The notes under the pieces are model-generated. The model saw only the letters and a program-made list of their open reading frames with translations. It was not told the origin of the DNA and searched no databases. A DNA stretch of 64,000 nucleotides from Lysinibacillus xylanilyticus (GTDB lineage Bacteria; Bacillota; Bacilli; Bacillales_A; Planococcaceae). Shown piece after piece: positions 45,970-55,011 of this stretch. Positions within the stretch are counted from its first letter, which is position 1. Each line of letters opens with the position of its first letter. Both the position numbers and the translations under genes were made by a program. The DNA lies in NCBI RefSeq assembly GCF_001708185.1, contig NZ_MDDN01000018.1:1-64000 (forward strand), given 5' to 3'.

Positions 45970-47064
45970 TTAGTGCACCTCATAAAAATTAATTAAGTTT
46001 TCGATAATGTATTTAATTTCACCATCATTCATTCTTTGATCAATAGGTAATGTAATTATTTTATTACTCAATTCATAATCTTCTTCAAAATATGAACTAT
46101 TGATTCGCCAATGTACTGGACAAAATATATTCTGTTCCCTCAAAAAAAGTAATAGTTCATCTCGCAACTCTTTTTTTACAACAATAGGGAAACCTAATGG
46201 TACAGTATTATTACCAATGCTGTCATACAAGCTTTTTATATTCGTTTTCAATAAATCACTCAACTTCAACTCATGGTATAAATTATTCCAATTTTTTCTT
46301 CTTTTTTGTTTTAATTCATTAATATTAATCCTTTTCATAATAAACTTAGAAATTTCAGATATCTGATTTGGTATAATATATGTATCTAGTAGTGCCTCAG
46401 ATTCTTTTAATAAATTTAAATATACTTTTTCATCTTCTACAGCGGCTCTTAAAACTTTCCCAAATATTTGTTTACTTAAAAACTCTTCGTTATCGAAATT
46501 CGTTTCAAGTTCTAAATTCAATAAAGAGGATTTTGCTATTAACGCTGCACCATCTGGTTGAGCCGTAAATTTTCGAAAACTATAGATACTATAATCTGAC
46601 AAACTATGATTAAAATTATTAAAGGCAGCTTGCACGCAGTCTTCGATTATATAGAAATTTTGGAGTTCATTCATTTTTTTTAACCAACTATATATGCAGC
46701 TATTTTCAAATCCAAAATAATTAATAAATAATAATACTTTATTATTTAAGTCATCAGGTAAATAATTAGGATGTTGTAAATCTTCTCCCATTGAATAGTA
46801 TTTAATTTCAAAACCTAATTGAAAAAAAGGTTGTTTCACTGATTCACAACAATATACTGGCAAATATGCTACTTTTTCTATCCCTTTTTGTAATAGTTCT
46901 TGTAACGCCAAATAGATTGCAGAACGACCTGTATCTGTCCAAACAACATCTCTATCCAGTATCCAATCATTTAAATTATTTATTGGTTTTCCTACTAGTA
47001 AATTTGGTGTTATTTCAAAGTCTCCGCCTATTCGAATACTACTACCTTCTTTCCTAATAATCAT
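45970..47064 (-). CDS. DegT/DnrJ-fold PLP protein of unknown substrate
   Basis: This 364-residue protein has the PLP-transferase fold. The presumed PLP-binding lysine is in SIYSFRKFTAQPDG, and the aspartate that holds the pyridine ring is in FYIIEDCVQAAF. TDTGRSAIYLALQELL is the usual phosphate-binding start. It is divergent from typical sugar aminotransferases and less conserved than the LegC homologue in the same operon. It may act on the variable 7-amino or another side group of the glycan. It overlaps legG by 11 nt. No further function can be claimed. Confidence 0.7.
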   Translation of the reverse strand: MIIRKEGSSIRIGGDFEITPNLLVGKPINNLNDWILDRDVVWTDTGRSAIYLALQELLQKGIEKVAYLPVYCCESVKQPFFQLGFEIKYYSMGEDLQHPNYLPDDLNNKVLLFINYFGFENSCIYSWLKKMNELQNFYIIEDCVQAAFNNFNHSLSDYSIYSFRKFTAQPDGAALIAKSSLLNLELETNFDNEEFLSKQIFGKVLRAAVEDEKVYLNLLKESEALLDTYIIPNQISEISKFIMKRININELKQKRRKNWNNLYHELKLSDLLKTNIKSLYDSIGNNTVPLGFPIVVKKELRDELLLFLREQNIFCPVHWRINSSYFEEDYELSNKIITLPIDQRMNDGEIKYIIENLINFYEVH

Positions 47065-48208
47065 AGAATTTTTTTCTTGTTAATGTTGAAAAATCTAATT
47101 TTTTTAACACTTTAACTATATCCGATGAAGTTTCAAACCCATCATATTTAAGAGGTATATCTTTTAACTTCTCAATGAAATGAGTGTTAGTTGCTTTAGA
47201 AATAGCTTCAATAATTTTACCTTTGCTAATATCGCAATCTATAATTGATTCAGCTTTTAATCTTCCTTTTTGTCTATTTCCAATATTAACAGTAGGAACA
47301 CATAAAACAGGTGCTTCAACAATGCCACTTGAAGAATTTCCAATTACAACTTTAGCAATTTTTAGAGTACTCAAATATCTTCTTTGTCCTAATGAAAAAT
47401 ATGATCTAACTCTTGTATTGTTTTTTGCAGTATATTCATCAATCATTTCATTGATAATTCTACCATCACTGTCCGCATTTGATTTTGTGAAAATAATATT
47501 AAAATCTTTAAATTCATCTAATGCTAAAAACAATTCTGTAAGCTGAGATTTTGCCATATTGGGCTCTAAAGTAGTTGGGTGGAAAGTAATAAGGAACAAC
47601 TTACTTAAATCAAATCCAAAATAATCCTCAAGCTCATATTGTGATAAATAATCTATCTTTCGGATATTTTCTACACCTGGATCTCCAACGTTAAAAACCC
47701 GGTCTGGTTGTTCGCCTAATTGAATAATTCTTTCTTTGTATTCTTTGTTTGCAGAAAAATGTATAGAACTTAATTTTGTAATTGCATGCCTAATTGCATC
47801 ATCAATTGCCCCTTCAGTTATTTCCCCGCCTGATATATGAGCAATAGGAATATGCATTACAAGTGCAGTTTGGGCCACTGCAAGCATCTCAAAACGATCT
47901 CCCAAAATAACAATTAAATCTGGCTGTAAACGTTCAAAAGCATCTGCAAATCCAATCATTGCCAGACCCATCGATTTTACAACACCAGTAGCAGTATCCG
48001 ACGATAAAAGCATTTCTAATTTCTCATCTATTTTAAAACCATCCACTTCTATTTGTTTATAAGTCTCACCAAATTCAGGTGACAAATGCATCCCAGTCAC
48101 AACTAGTTGTAATTTGAATCCTTCCTCATCTTGAATTCGCTTCATTAAATTTGTTAATAGACCATATTCAGCCCTTGTCCCCGTTACAAAACAAATTTTT
48201 CGATTCAT
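47054..48208 (-). CDS. legG: Hydrolysing NDP-sugar 2-epimerase (legionaminate pathway, NeuC type)
   Basis: This 384-residue protein of the UDP-N-acetylglucosamine 2-epimerase family has the start RKICFVTGTRAEYGLLTNLM, the substrate site LVVTGMHLSPEFGETY, ISGGEITEGAIDDAIRHAIT and NSSSGIVEAP. In the GDP-sugar legionaminic route LegG removes the nucleotide and inverts C2. It is placed between the aminotransferase and DegT-like genes, three bases after legC. Confidence 0.9.
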   Translation of the reverse strand: MNRKICFVTGTRAEYGLLTNLMKRIQDEEGFKLQLVVTGMHLSPEFGETYKQIEVDGFKIDEKLEMLLSSDTATGVVKSMGLAMIGFADAFERLQPDLIVILGDRFEMLAVAQTALVMHIPIAHISGGEITEGAIDDAIRHAITKLSSIHFSANKEYKERIIQLGEQPDRVFNVGDPGVENIRKIDYLSQYELEDYFGFDLSKLFLITFHPTTLEPNMAKSQLTELFLALDEFKDFNIIFTKSNADSDGRIINEMIDEYTAKNNTRVRSYFSLGQRRYLSTLKIAKVVIGNSSSGIVEAPVLCVPTVNIGNRQKGRLKAESIIDCDISKGKIIEAISKATNTHFIEKLKDIPLKYDGFETSSDIVKVLKKLDFSTLTRKKFYDY

Positions 48209-48211
48209 AAT

Positions 48212-49366
48212 TTAAACCTCTTTAATTGGTGTACTTGGTATATTAATAACTCGTTCATTTAACGAATCCGTCACACTTAAATCCATCTTTGGACAATCCA
48301 TAAACATATCCAGATTATGCATTGGTGTCCAAATTGGGCGACTCATTACACCATTATTATTTAAAAATGCTAACACTTCTTCACGATTATGCGTATCATC
48401 TAAAATTAGTGTTTGGAGCCAATAGTTACTGTCACAATTAGCTGGTTCTTTAAAGAGACGTACACCTTGTAAATTAGTAATTAATTGTTCATACTTAATC
48501 GTTAATTTACGTTTTTGCTCGACAAATTCAGACATTTTTTCTAGCTGTGCGCAACCTAGTGCGGCATTTATATTTGGCATACGATAATTATAGCCAATTT
48601 CATCATGCCTAAATGCCCATCTGTGTTGAATTTTAGCTGTTGTCGTTAAATGCTTAGCATAGTCAGCTATTGTTTCATCATCTGTCACAATGGCACCTCC
48701 ACCACCAGTTGTCATGATTTTATTTCCATTAAAACTAATGGCACTAATTTTTCCAAAGCTTCCTGTATGCTTGTTTTTATAATAGCTTCCTAAAGATTCC
48801 GCTGCATCTTCTACTAACTCAAGATGATAATCCTTACAAATCGCAACAAGGTCTTCTATTGAAACAGGATGCCCAAAAGTATGCATAGGCACAAGCGCTT
48901 TAATACGACGACCTGTCTCTTTATTAAAAAACTCTCCGTTCCGCATTTCACCAATTTTATTAAGATAAGCTTTTAGTGCGATTGGATCTACACCTAATGT
49001 GTCCATACTTACATCAATAAAATGTGGTACTGCTCCTAAATAAGAAACGGCATTTGCTGTCGCAATAAAAGTAAGCGAAGGCATCAGCACTTCATCTTCT
49101 GCCTCTACCCCCACTACCATTAAAGCAATATGTAATGCAGCTGTGCCATTCACAACTGCGACAGCACGTTTTACACCTACAAATTCCGCTAGCTTTTCTT
49201 CAAAACGTGTTACATATGCCCCTACCGAAGAGACCCAGCCTGTTTTCACACAATCTGTTACGTACTCAATTTCTTTGTCATTAAACGTCGGTTCATGTAA
49301 AGGCACAAAATCTTTGCTATAAAGCGCCTTTACATCATTGGCAAATTGCATCCATTGATTATTCAT
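48212..49366 (-). CDS. legC: LegC-like PLP aminotransferase
   Basis: This 384-residue DegT/DnrJ/EryC1 aminotransferase begins with FVPLHEPTFNDKEIEYVTDC and has the ligand sites VNGTAALHIAL and LVEDAAESLGSYY. The Schiff-base lysine is in SFNGNKIMTTGGGGAI. It aminates the C4 keto group of the dehydrated sugar nucleotide made by LegB. It overlaps the legB stop by 4 nt. The role is inferred from close resemblance to LegC proteins and from the cluster. Confidence 0.9.
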   Translation of the reverse strand: MNNQWMQFANDVKALYSKDFVPLHEPTFNDKEIEYVTDCVKTGWVSSVGAYVTRFEEKLAEFVGVKRAVAVVNGTAALHIALMVVGVEAEDEVLMPSLTFIATANAVSYLGAVPHFIDVSMDTLGVDPIALKAYLNKIGEMRNGEFFNKETGRRIKALVPMHTFGHPVSIEDLVAICKDYHLELVEDAAESLGSYYKNKHTGSFGKISAISFNGNKIMTTGGGGAIVTDDETIADYAKHLTTTAKIQHRWAFRHDEIGYNYRMPNINAALGCAQLEKMSEFVEQKRKLTIKYEQLITNLQGVRLFKEPANCDSNYWLQTLILDDTHNREEVLAFLNNNGVMSRPIWTPMHNLDMFMDCPKMDLSVTDSLNERVINIPSTPIKEV

Positions 49367-50364
49367 ATATTATAAACATCTGCCTTATATTGAGATAAAT
49401 TTTTGGGATTAGTAAACCATTTAATTGTTTCTTCTAGACCTTTTCGGAACCCATCCTTATTTCCATAATTTGGTTCCCATCCAAGCAATTCTTTAGCCTT
49501 TTTATTTTCTGCCCATAAACGCTCTACTTCACTTTTTTCAGGTCTTAAACGTTGCTCATCAGTTTCTATTGTTAAATCAATACCCATAATATCTGCAATC
49601 GTCTCTGCTGTTTCTCCTATTGAAACTTCATAATTAGAACCAATATTAATCACCTCACCTATAGAATTCGGTGATTCCATTACAGAAATAAAACCGTTAA
49701 CAGTATCTTTTACATAGTTAAAATCACGCGTAGGACTGATTGCACCTAGCCTAATAACATCCTTACCACTTGCAAGTTGACTAATAATAGTAGGTATAAC
49801 CGCTCGAGCAGATTGTCTAGGGCCATATGTATTAAATGGGCGAATAATCGATACTGGTGTATCAAATGAACGATAAAATGATAATGCCATTTGATCTGCA
49901 CCAATTTTAGATGCAGAATAAGGTGATTGACCTTGTAACGGATGTTCTTCATCTATCGGTACATATAAAGCAGTTCCATATACTTCACTTGTTGATGTAT
50001 GTACAACTTTTTCTATCCCTAACTCTTTAGCAGCTTGCACTACATTTAATGTCCCTGTCACATTTGTATCTACATATGTCGCTGGAGAGTGATACGAATA
50101 CGGAATAGCGATAAGTGCTGCAAGATTTAACACATGTGTACAGCCCTCCATTGCTTTTTTAACACCATATGGGTCACGAATATCACCCGCAAATACATCT
50201 AATAATGACCTAATATCCTGAGGTGATTGATCCAACCACCCCCACGAATTAAATGAGTTATAATAAACAAATGCACGTACATCATAACCTAACCGTACTA
50301 ATTCTTCTGTCAAATGAGAGCCGATAAAACCATCAGCTCCGGTAACTAGTATTTTTTTATTCAT
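49363..50364 (-). CDS. legB: LegB-like NDP-sugar 4,6-dehydratase
   Basis: This 333-residue extended SDR enzyme has the NAD-binding TGADGFIGSHLTEELVRLG, the catalytic YSASK in GQSPYSASKIGADQMA, and STSEVYG. It matches the LegB family of GDP- or UDP-N-acetylglucosamine 4,6-dehydratases, opening the legionaminic pathway. It starts the block legB-legC-legG with 4-nt overlaps. Confidence 0.9.
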   Translation of the reverse strand: MNKKILVTGADGFIGSHLTEELVRLGYDVRAFVYYNSFNSWGWLDQSPQDIRSLLDVFAGDIRDPYGVKKAMEGCTHVLNLAALIAIPYSYHSPATYVDTNVTGTLNVVQAAKELGIEKVVHTSTSEVYGTALYVPIDEEHPLQGQSPYSASKIGADQMALSFYRSFDTPVSIIRPFNTYGPRQSARAVIPTIISQLASGKDVIRLGAISPTRDFNYVKDTVNGFISVMESPNSIGEVINIGSNYEVSIGETAETIADIMGIDLTIETDEQRLRPEKSEVERLWAENKKAKELLGWEPNYGNKDGFRKGLEETIKWFTNPKNLSQYKADVYNI

Positions 50365-50381
50365 ATTATAGACAACCTTTA

Positions 50382-50735
50382 TTATTTAATTTCATAAAGT
50401 GAACAGCTTTCAAAAAATGGTTTAATTTCGTATTCAAATATATCTGATACTAGGACATAGTCTTGAATTTCCAATCCATTATTAATCTCGCTTAAAAAAC
50501 CTTGAATAGATTCATGGTTTAACTCATTATCGTATCCTAACTCTTTCAGCTTGTGGTTTACATCAATTAACCATGTCATACCTTCACTAAATTGAAGAAT
50601 TAATTGAAGAGCTTGTGGTACCTCATTATTTTGAATTTTACTAATAATAGAATCGCTTCCTAGTACTATATTCTCTAAATATTCATTGTAGCTTTGCATT
50701 GTTTCAATAAACAAATTATTCAAGGCCAAATTCAC
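50382..50735 (-). CDS. Small helical protein next to Maf glycosyltransferase
   Basis: This 117-residue acidic helical protein (NLFIETMQSYNEYLENIVLG, then LQLILQFSEGMTWLIDVNHK) is of no known function. It starts 9 nt after the Maf gene and precedes legB by 17 nt, so it is part of the operon. Small proteins of this type occur beside Maf genes in related bacteria; I propose an accessory role for Maf or flagellin but cannot show it. Confidence 0.6.
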   Translation of the reverse strand: MNLALNNLFIETMQSYNEYLENIVLGSDSIISKIQNNEVPQALQLILQFSEGMTWLIDVNHKLKELGYDNELNHESIQGFLSEINNGLEIQDYVLVSDIFEYEIKPFFESCSLYEIK

Positions 50736-50743
50736 TCCTAGTA

Positions 50744-52426
50744 TTAAATATTTTTTAATAATTCATTAATATCTTTTGCTGCTCCTTCAACTGCTTCAAG
50801 CAGACTTTTATATAATGTTTCACTTTGGGTATATACACGTTTATATGCCTCTTTGGGTGTTTCTCCTTTTTTTACTTGAAAGTACTTTAAAACTTCAATG
50901 TTAATATATTGTATTGCAACTGTTAATGATGTCTGCTTAGTTAATTTTTCTACTGCTCTATCATTTTTTTCTAATTTTCTTAAAATTTCTTGAGAAAATT
51001 TATCTTCAAATTTATTCTTAGATAAGTAAGCTAAATTCTCTTTTAATAGTTTTACTAGCCTAATATATAAACTATATTCATTTTGCAATTTTTGTATGGC
51101 TTGTTCCCTATGTCCTACGTTTTTTTCAATAAAATCATTTTCCCTAACACTATCAACTATTTTGGTAGCATACTTCTCGCTAAATTTCTCAAAAGGCATA
51201 TTAGTAAATTGTTCTATTAATACCCCCCCTTCAGTACAATTATAAATTTGTCGATCTAAGGCAAATTTACTTTTTATTTTCTCAAAGGCCTGCTTCATCA
51301 TCAAAAATGGATAATCTGTTAAAACTGGAATTCCATAATAACCTGTAGCTTCAATTAAATTTCTGCTACTCTTAAATTCTTCATCTACAACGTTTAAATA
51401 CTTATTATTATCAGCATGTGTTTTATTATCCGTATATGCTAAATCCTGACCAATAAATGCAATTGGGCCTGTAGTCATATGTAAAGCTATTGAAAATGCG
51501 AAATTAGCCACCGATCCTCCACCACTATGGGTCACAACTTCTTTTTTTACAATACTTTTTAAATGATCTTTTAAATAGCTATCACTTTCATTTAAAAAGA
51601 AGTAAGCGTCATCGCTAAAAACATCTCTTATATTAGGATGGTTTGTCATACTATATATTAATTTACTTTTATTTAAATTTAGTTCTTTAAAATGCCCATA
51701 ATTTTCTATAGATCCATCTATAGAAACCACATAGTCCGGTTCTATCTCAGCCATAAGTAAACTATTAATAGTAGAACCTGCAGCAATTAATATTATATTA
51801 TTTTTTATTTCTTTTAATAACCTTAATTGTTTGTTTAATGATGGCCCTCCAGATGCAATTACTATAGGACAAGTATATTTATTATATAGATTTTTCAATG
51901 AGTAATCTTTAATTGCACTTTTAATATTATTAATATAATTTCTATGCCATACAGATTGAAAGCCTCTAAAAGTATTAATTGTAACTTGGTCAAAATGTAG
52001 CTTTTCATTTAAAGCTTTTAAAAAAGCCTTATATTCATTAGGTATTATTTTATCATAATTAGGAGATACAATTAGATTAATGTTATCTGTAACTTTTATT
52101 GAATTCACTAACTGTTTATACAGGATATCTTGATTATTTTCGTAAGCAATTAATTCAAATCCCTCACATGAAATATCACCTTCAAAGATTGGATCTATTA
52201 CAAGGATTTTCTCATTACTAATTGCTAGTTTCCTAATTTCATCGACAATATAGCCCTTACCATAACCAAAAACAATTTGAATGCACCCAGGTTTATAATT
52301 TTTTTGTGCGAATTGCTTTGCTTCTAATAATGGATTGTATTTACTATGTAAAAAATAATTATTTACCTTTATCGTTTTCACACCATTTTTTGAATCGAAT
52401 AATTCAATGTTAAACTGATCCTGCAA
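50744..52426 (-). CDS. maf: Motility accessory factor (Maf) flagellin glycosyltransferase
   Basis: This protein of about 560 residues belongs to the Maf (DUF115, MAF_flag10) family. The core has IVIASGGPSLNKQL, VVSIDGSIENYGHF, THSGGGSVANFAF and IGQDLAYTDNKTHADN. Maf proteins transfer CMP-activated legionaminic or pseudaminic acid to serine or threonine of flagellin before export. It lies immediately downstream of hag and upstream of the sugar genes. The frame opens at GTG 52435, but that codon overlaps GGGAGGTG; TTG 52426 (MQDQFNIEL) is the better spaced start. Confidence 0.9.
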   Translation of the reverse strand: MQDQFNIELFDSKNGVKTIKVNNYFLHSKYNPLLEAKQFAQKNYKPGCIQIVFGYGKGYIVDEIRKLAISNEKILVIDPIFEGDISCEGFELIAYENNQDILYKQLVNSIKVTDNINLIVSPNYDKIIPNEYKAFLKALNEKLHFDQVTINTFRGFQSVWHRNYINNIKSAIKDYSLKNLYNKYTCPIVIASGGPSLNKQLRLLKEIKNNIILIAAGSTINSLLMAEIEPDYVVSIDGSIENYGHFKELNLNKSKLIYSMTNHPNIRDVFSDDAYFFLNESDSYLKDHLKSIVKKEVVTHSGGGSVANFAFSIALHMTTGPIAFIGQDLAYTDNKTHADNNKYLNVVDEEFKSSRNLIEATGYYGIPVLTDYPFLMMKQAFEKIKSKFALDRQIYNCTEGGVLIEQFTNMPFEKFSEKYATKIVDSVRENDFIEKNVGHREQAIQKLQNEYSLYIRLVKLLKENLAYLSKNKFEDKFSQEILRKLEKNDRAVEKLTKQTSLTVAIQYINIEVLKYFQVKKGETPKEAYKRVYTQSETLYKSLLEAVEGAAKDINELLKNI

Positions 52427-52469
52427 AATACTCACCTCCCTTTATTTATCGACAAATACTTAAAAATAT

Positions 52470-52506
52470 AAAGAAAAAACCCACTCTGAGAGTGGGTTTT
52501 TCTTTA
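52470..52506 (-). terminator. hag: Intrinsic terminator of hag
   Basis: Perfect hairpin AAAACCCACTCTC/GAGAGTGGGTTTT flanked by A and T runs, directly behind hag. It limits read-through from the very strong hag promoter into maf. Confidence 0.9.
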
Positions 52507-52513
52507 TATTCAA

Positions 52514-53347
52514 TTATTGTAATAATTGAAGAACACCTTGTGGTTGTTGGTTAGCTTGAGCTAACATAGATTGAGCCGCTTGAGTAAGGATGTTGTTCTT
52601 AGTGAACGCCATCATTTCTGCAGCCATGTCTGTATCACGGATACGTGATTCAGCAGCTGTTAAGTTTTCAGAAGCAGCACCTAAGTTGTTAATTGTGTGC
52701 TCTAGACGGTTTTGTACAGCACCTAATGCAGAACGTTGAGTAGAAACTGTTTTGATAGCTTCATCAATTACAGCAATTGCATCACTTGCTCCTGTACCAG
52801 AAGAAATGTCAATACTAGATAAAGCACCACCAGCAGCTAATGCGCTCACTTGCATATTATTAATTGCTAATTTCATTGTTTGGCCTTCGTTTGCACCAAT
52901 TTGGAATGTTAACTCAGAACCTGTAGATAAACCACCATTTAATAGAGTCTTTTCGTTGAACTCAGTTGTAGTTGCGATACGATCGATTTCTGATTTTAAT
53001 TGTGTAATTTCATCATTTAAGAAACCACGGTCTAAATCTTCATTCGTATCGTTACGAGATTGTACTGATAATTCACGCATACGTTGTAGGATAGAGTGTG
53101 TTTCGTTAAGAGCACCCTCAGCAGTTTGGATTAAAGAGATTGAGTCTTGAGAGTTTTTAGTAGCCATGTCAAGACCTTTGATTTGTGCACGCATTTTTTC
53201 TGAGATTGCTAAACCAGCAGCATCGTCACCAGCGCGGTTGATTTTGTAACCAGAAGATAATTTCTCAAGGTTTTTAGAAGATTGAGTGTTGTTGAAAGCT
53301 AGGTTACGGTGTGTGTTTAAAGCTGAAATGTTGTGTTGAATTCTCAT
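52514..53347 (-). CDS. hag: Flagellin
   Basis: This 277-residue flagellin has the full N-terminal D0/D1 helices (MRIQHNISALNTHRNLAFNN, then KLSSGYKINRAGDDAAGLAI) and C-terminal helices (MAAEMMAFTKNNILTQAAQS and MLAQANQQPQGVLQLLQ). The central variable part is very short, so the filament has almost no outer D2/D3 domain. Serines and threonines in the middle (SSIDISSGTGASD) could be the acceptors for the Maf glycosyltransferase. The start has an ideal AAGGAGG. A sigma-D promoter and two CsrA sites lie upstream. Confidence 0.98.
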   Translation of the reverse strand: MRIQHNISALNTHRNLAFNNTQSSKNLEKLSSGYKINRAGDDAAGLAISEKMRAQIKGLDMATKNSQDSISLIQTAEGALNETHSILQRMRELSVQSRNDTNEDLDRGFLNDEITQLKSEIDRIATTTEFNEKTLLNGGLSTGSELTFQIGANEGQTMKLAINNMQVSALAAGGALSSIDISSGTGASDAIAVIDEAIKTVSTQRSALGAVQNRLEHTINNLGAASENLTAAESRIRDTDMAAEMMAFTKNNILTQAAQSMLAQANQQPQGVLQLLQ

Positions 53348-53400
53348 TTGGAATTCCTCCTTGAATGTTTGTTTTTGTTATTCCACATCCGTGTGGAATT
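53348..53400 (-). promoter_or_regulatory. hag: CsrA-binding leader of hag mRNA
   Basis: The leader holds hairpin TTCCACACGGATGTGGAA (53381-53398), with GGA in its loop and ACACGGATGT close to the CsrA consensus ACANGGANGT. A second GGA-containing site, TTCAAGGAGGAATTCC, overlaps the ribosome binding site. This two-site arrangement matches the known B. subtilis hag leader, where CsrA blocks translation unless FliW removes it. Confidence 0.82.
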
Positions 53401-53441
53401 TAGGATTAGGTAGTATGTACTTCCTGCACCTTACAATCTAT

Positions 53442-53467
53442 ATATCGTAATTAGTTGGAAATGTTTA
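53442..53467 (-). promoter_or_regulatory. hag: Sigma-D promoter of hag
   Basis: Minus-strand -10 TACGATAT at 53442-53449 (consensus GCCGATAT). TAAA lies at 53464-53467 across a 14-nt spacer, the standard sigma-D arrangement. It is about 90 nt before the hag start. Confidence 0.8.
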
Positions 53468-53548
53468 ATAGTTTTTTAAAACTTTTTTTATTTTTTTATG
53501 TAATAAGCTCCGTGTTTGTATTTCTTATAACATCAACGCCCAAAGTAT

Positions 53549-53773
53549 TTAGTCTTTATTTTGCTTTAGTTGTTCCAAGAAGCTTGACGATGCTGATAAA
53601 GCTTCTTTATTCTGTGCTTGAATAGCTTCAAAAACTTCCGAACGGTGTACTTTGACTGTTTTAGGTGCGACTATACCTAACTTAATTTGTTCACCTTCTA
53701 CTGCTAATATTTTTATTTCGATTTGGTCGCCAATCATAATAGATTCATCTTTCTTACGTGATAAAACTAGCAT
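53549..53773 (-). CDS. csrA: CsrA, translational repressor of flagellin
   Basis: A 74-residue CsrA with [20 protein letters not shown] and [20 protein letters not shown], all beta-strand core residues and the RNA-binding VHR arginine present. It binds the hag leader and is titrated by FliW. Its ATG overlaps the fliW stop (TAATG), so the two are made in concert. hag follows about 200 nt downstream from its own promoter. Confidence 0.98.
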   Translation of the reverse strand: MLVLSRKKDESIMIGDQIEIKILAVEGEQIKLGIVAPKTVKVHRSEVFEAIQAQNKEALSASSSFLEQLKQNKD

Positions 53774-54216
53774 TATTTCGCACTTCCTTCCAACGATTGC
53801 ATTGAGTAGCGTAATGGATAGGATTTATTATCTTGAAGAACAATTTGTTTACCACATTTTTTATCCATGTTAATAACTAAAGGTGCAAGTAAATTAATAG
53901 TAGAGTCCTGAAGTGTTTCCTTCATTGTGACAATAGCGTATGTTATAACATCCTCTTCATTTTCAATTTGTAGTTGTTCTAAATCCTCTTCGCTTAAATC
54001 AAAACTATAGTCTTTTTTAAAGGCGAATGGATAAGCAACTACAAAGCCTATTTCAACTTGTTCAACTGATTGTAACAATGCCAATGGATGTTCTTCAGAG
54101 ATAGGAAGTAGTACGAATCTTTTATGACTTTCTAATCCAAGTAGTCCTTGTTCAAACGTAAGTATGTCTTTTTCAACAATTTCGACCTCACCTAAAAATT
54201 TTGTTGTAATTTTCAT
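53773..54216 (-). CDS. fliW: FliW, CsrA antagonist and flagellin sensor
   Basis: A 147-residue FliW ([20 protein letters not shown], then [20 protein letters not shown]). Free FliW binds CsrA and relieves repression of hag; it is captured by flagellin that accumulates before export. All three partners (FliW, CsrA, Hag) are adjacent here, and overlapping codons link fliW to csrA. Confidence 0.97.
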   Translation of the reverse strand: MKITTKFLGEVEIVEKDILTFEQGLLGLESHKRFVLLPISEEHPLALLQSVEQVEIGFVVAYPFAFKKDYSFDLSEEDLEQLQIENEEDVITYAIVTMKETLQDSTINLLAPLVINMDKKCGKQIVLQDNKSYPLRYSMQSLEGSAK

Positions 54217-54233
54217 CTATTCCTTGCGCTCCT

Positions 54234-54797
54234 TTAGATGTTGACATCGATGTCGACATCTGGTCTTTGTACCATTGTACCAGTTACTTTTCCTGGTGTG
54301 TATTCATGAATTGGTTTGTTCACTTTTGCGTCAATAATTGGTTCTCTACGCTGGATATTGACGTCCGTTGTCCCAGGCGTATAGTCGATTTTAACTGATC
54401 CTATAGATGGGACAAATTTCACGTTGAATTGTACACGGTGTGGACCATGATTTTGTTTCGCGATGTTTTGGATTGTCGCACGTCCCTGATCTTTACCAGC
54501 GTTCTCCATCATTTGACGTCCCTCTCTAGCTCTTCGTGCCATTCCTTTCAGAGCCTCTTGTTTACCTTTTTCTGCGTAGTTTGCACTTGATTCAATAGGA
54601 CCGATTAAACCTAAATCACGTCTTGCCTGTGAAGAATCGATTTTTAAAACGCCTTTTGTTGTATTAATTTCCAAAATTGCGGCTGGCTGCTCAATATGCT
54701 GTGTTGCATTAGGTTGTTTAATATATTGTTGTGACTTAGCTATATCAAGGTCTATTTTCGCATCCGTTGTATGAATTTGAATTTGTGGGAGTCTCAT
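54234..54797 (-). CDS. yviE: DUF6470 flagellar-cluster protein (YviE)
   Basis: This 187-residue protein with a beta-rich start (MRLPQIQIHTTDAKIDLDI, AILEINTTKGVLKIDS) corresponds to B. subtilis YviE, found between flgL and fliW in most Bacilli. The function is unknown. Its position is conserved. The upstream region is the 46-nt repeat array; a ribosome binding site GGAG lies near the start. It leads the yviE-fliW-csrA unit. Confidence 0.85.
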   Translation of the reverse strand: MRLPQIQIHTTDAKIDLDIAKSQQYIKQPNATQHIEQPAAILEINTTKGVLKIDSSQARRDLGLIGPIESSANYAEKGKQEALKGMARRAREGRQMMENAGKDQGRATIQNIAKQNHGPHRVQFNVKFVPSIGSVKIDYTPGTTDVNIQRREPIIDAKVNKPIHEYTPGKVTGTMVQRPDVDIDVNI

Positions 54798-54854
54798 CTA
54801 CATCTCTCCTTTCAAGAAAAGCGTCTGAACATATTGTTCAAACGCTTTGGTATT

Positions 54855-54978
54855 GCCCCCTGTCGCTTCGCTTTCGGGGCAGAACTTTTCGCTTCGCGTT
54901 TGCCCCTGCCGCTTCGCTTTCGGGGCAGAACTTTTCGCTTCGCGTTTGCCCCTGCCGCTTCGCTTTCGGGGCAGAACC
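54855..54978. repeat. 46-nt tandem repeat array, 2.7 copies
   Basis: Units start at about 54855, 54902 and 54948 with near-identical sequence (GCCCCTGCCGCTTCGCTTTC, then GGGGCAGAAC and TTTTCGCTTCGCGTTT). GCCCC and GGGGC can pair inside each unit. It lies between flgL and yviE and is much more GC-rich than the surroundings. Confidence 0.92.
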
Positions 54979-55011
54979 CTAGTAGATTTTATCGGATAAA
55001 ATCTACTAGGG
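54977..55011. terminator. 35-nt perfect palindrome covering the flgL stop codon
   Basis: CCCTAGTAGATTTTATC and its exact reverse complement are separated by one base. The flgL stop lies inside the left arm. It may act as a terminator-like structure for flgL, but no T run follows on the minus strand, so the role is uncertain. Confidence 0.6.

Noticed and set aside
52446..52467. GTCGATAA as a sigma-D -10 box for maf
   Set aside because: Seven of eight bases fit, but transcription would begin at the maf ribosome binding site and there is no TAAA at the right distance.
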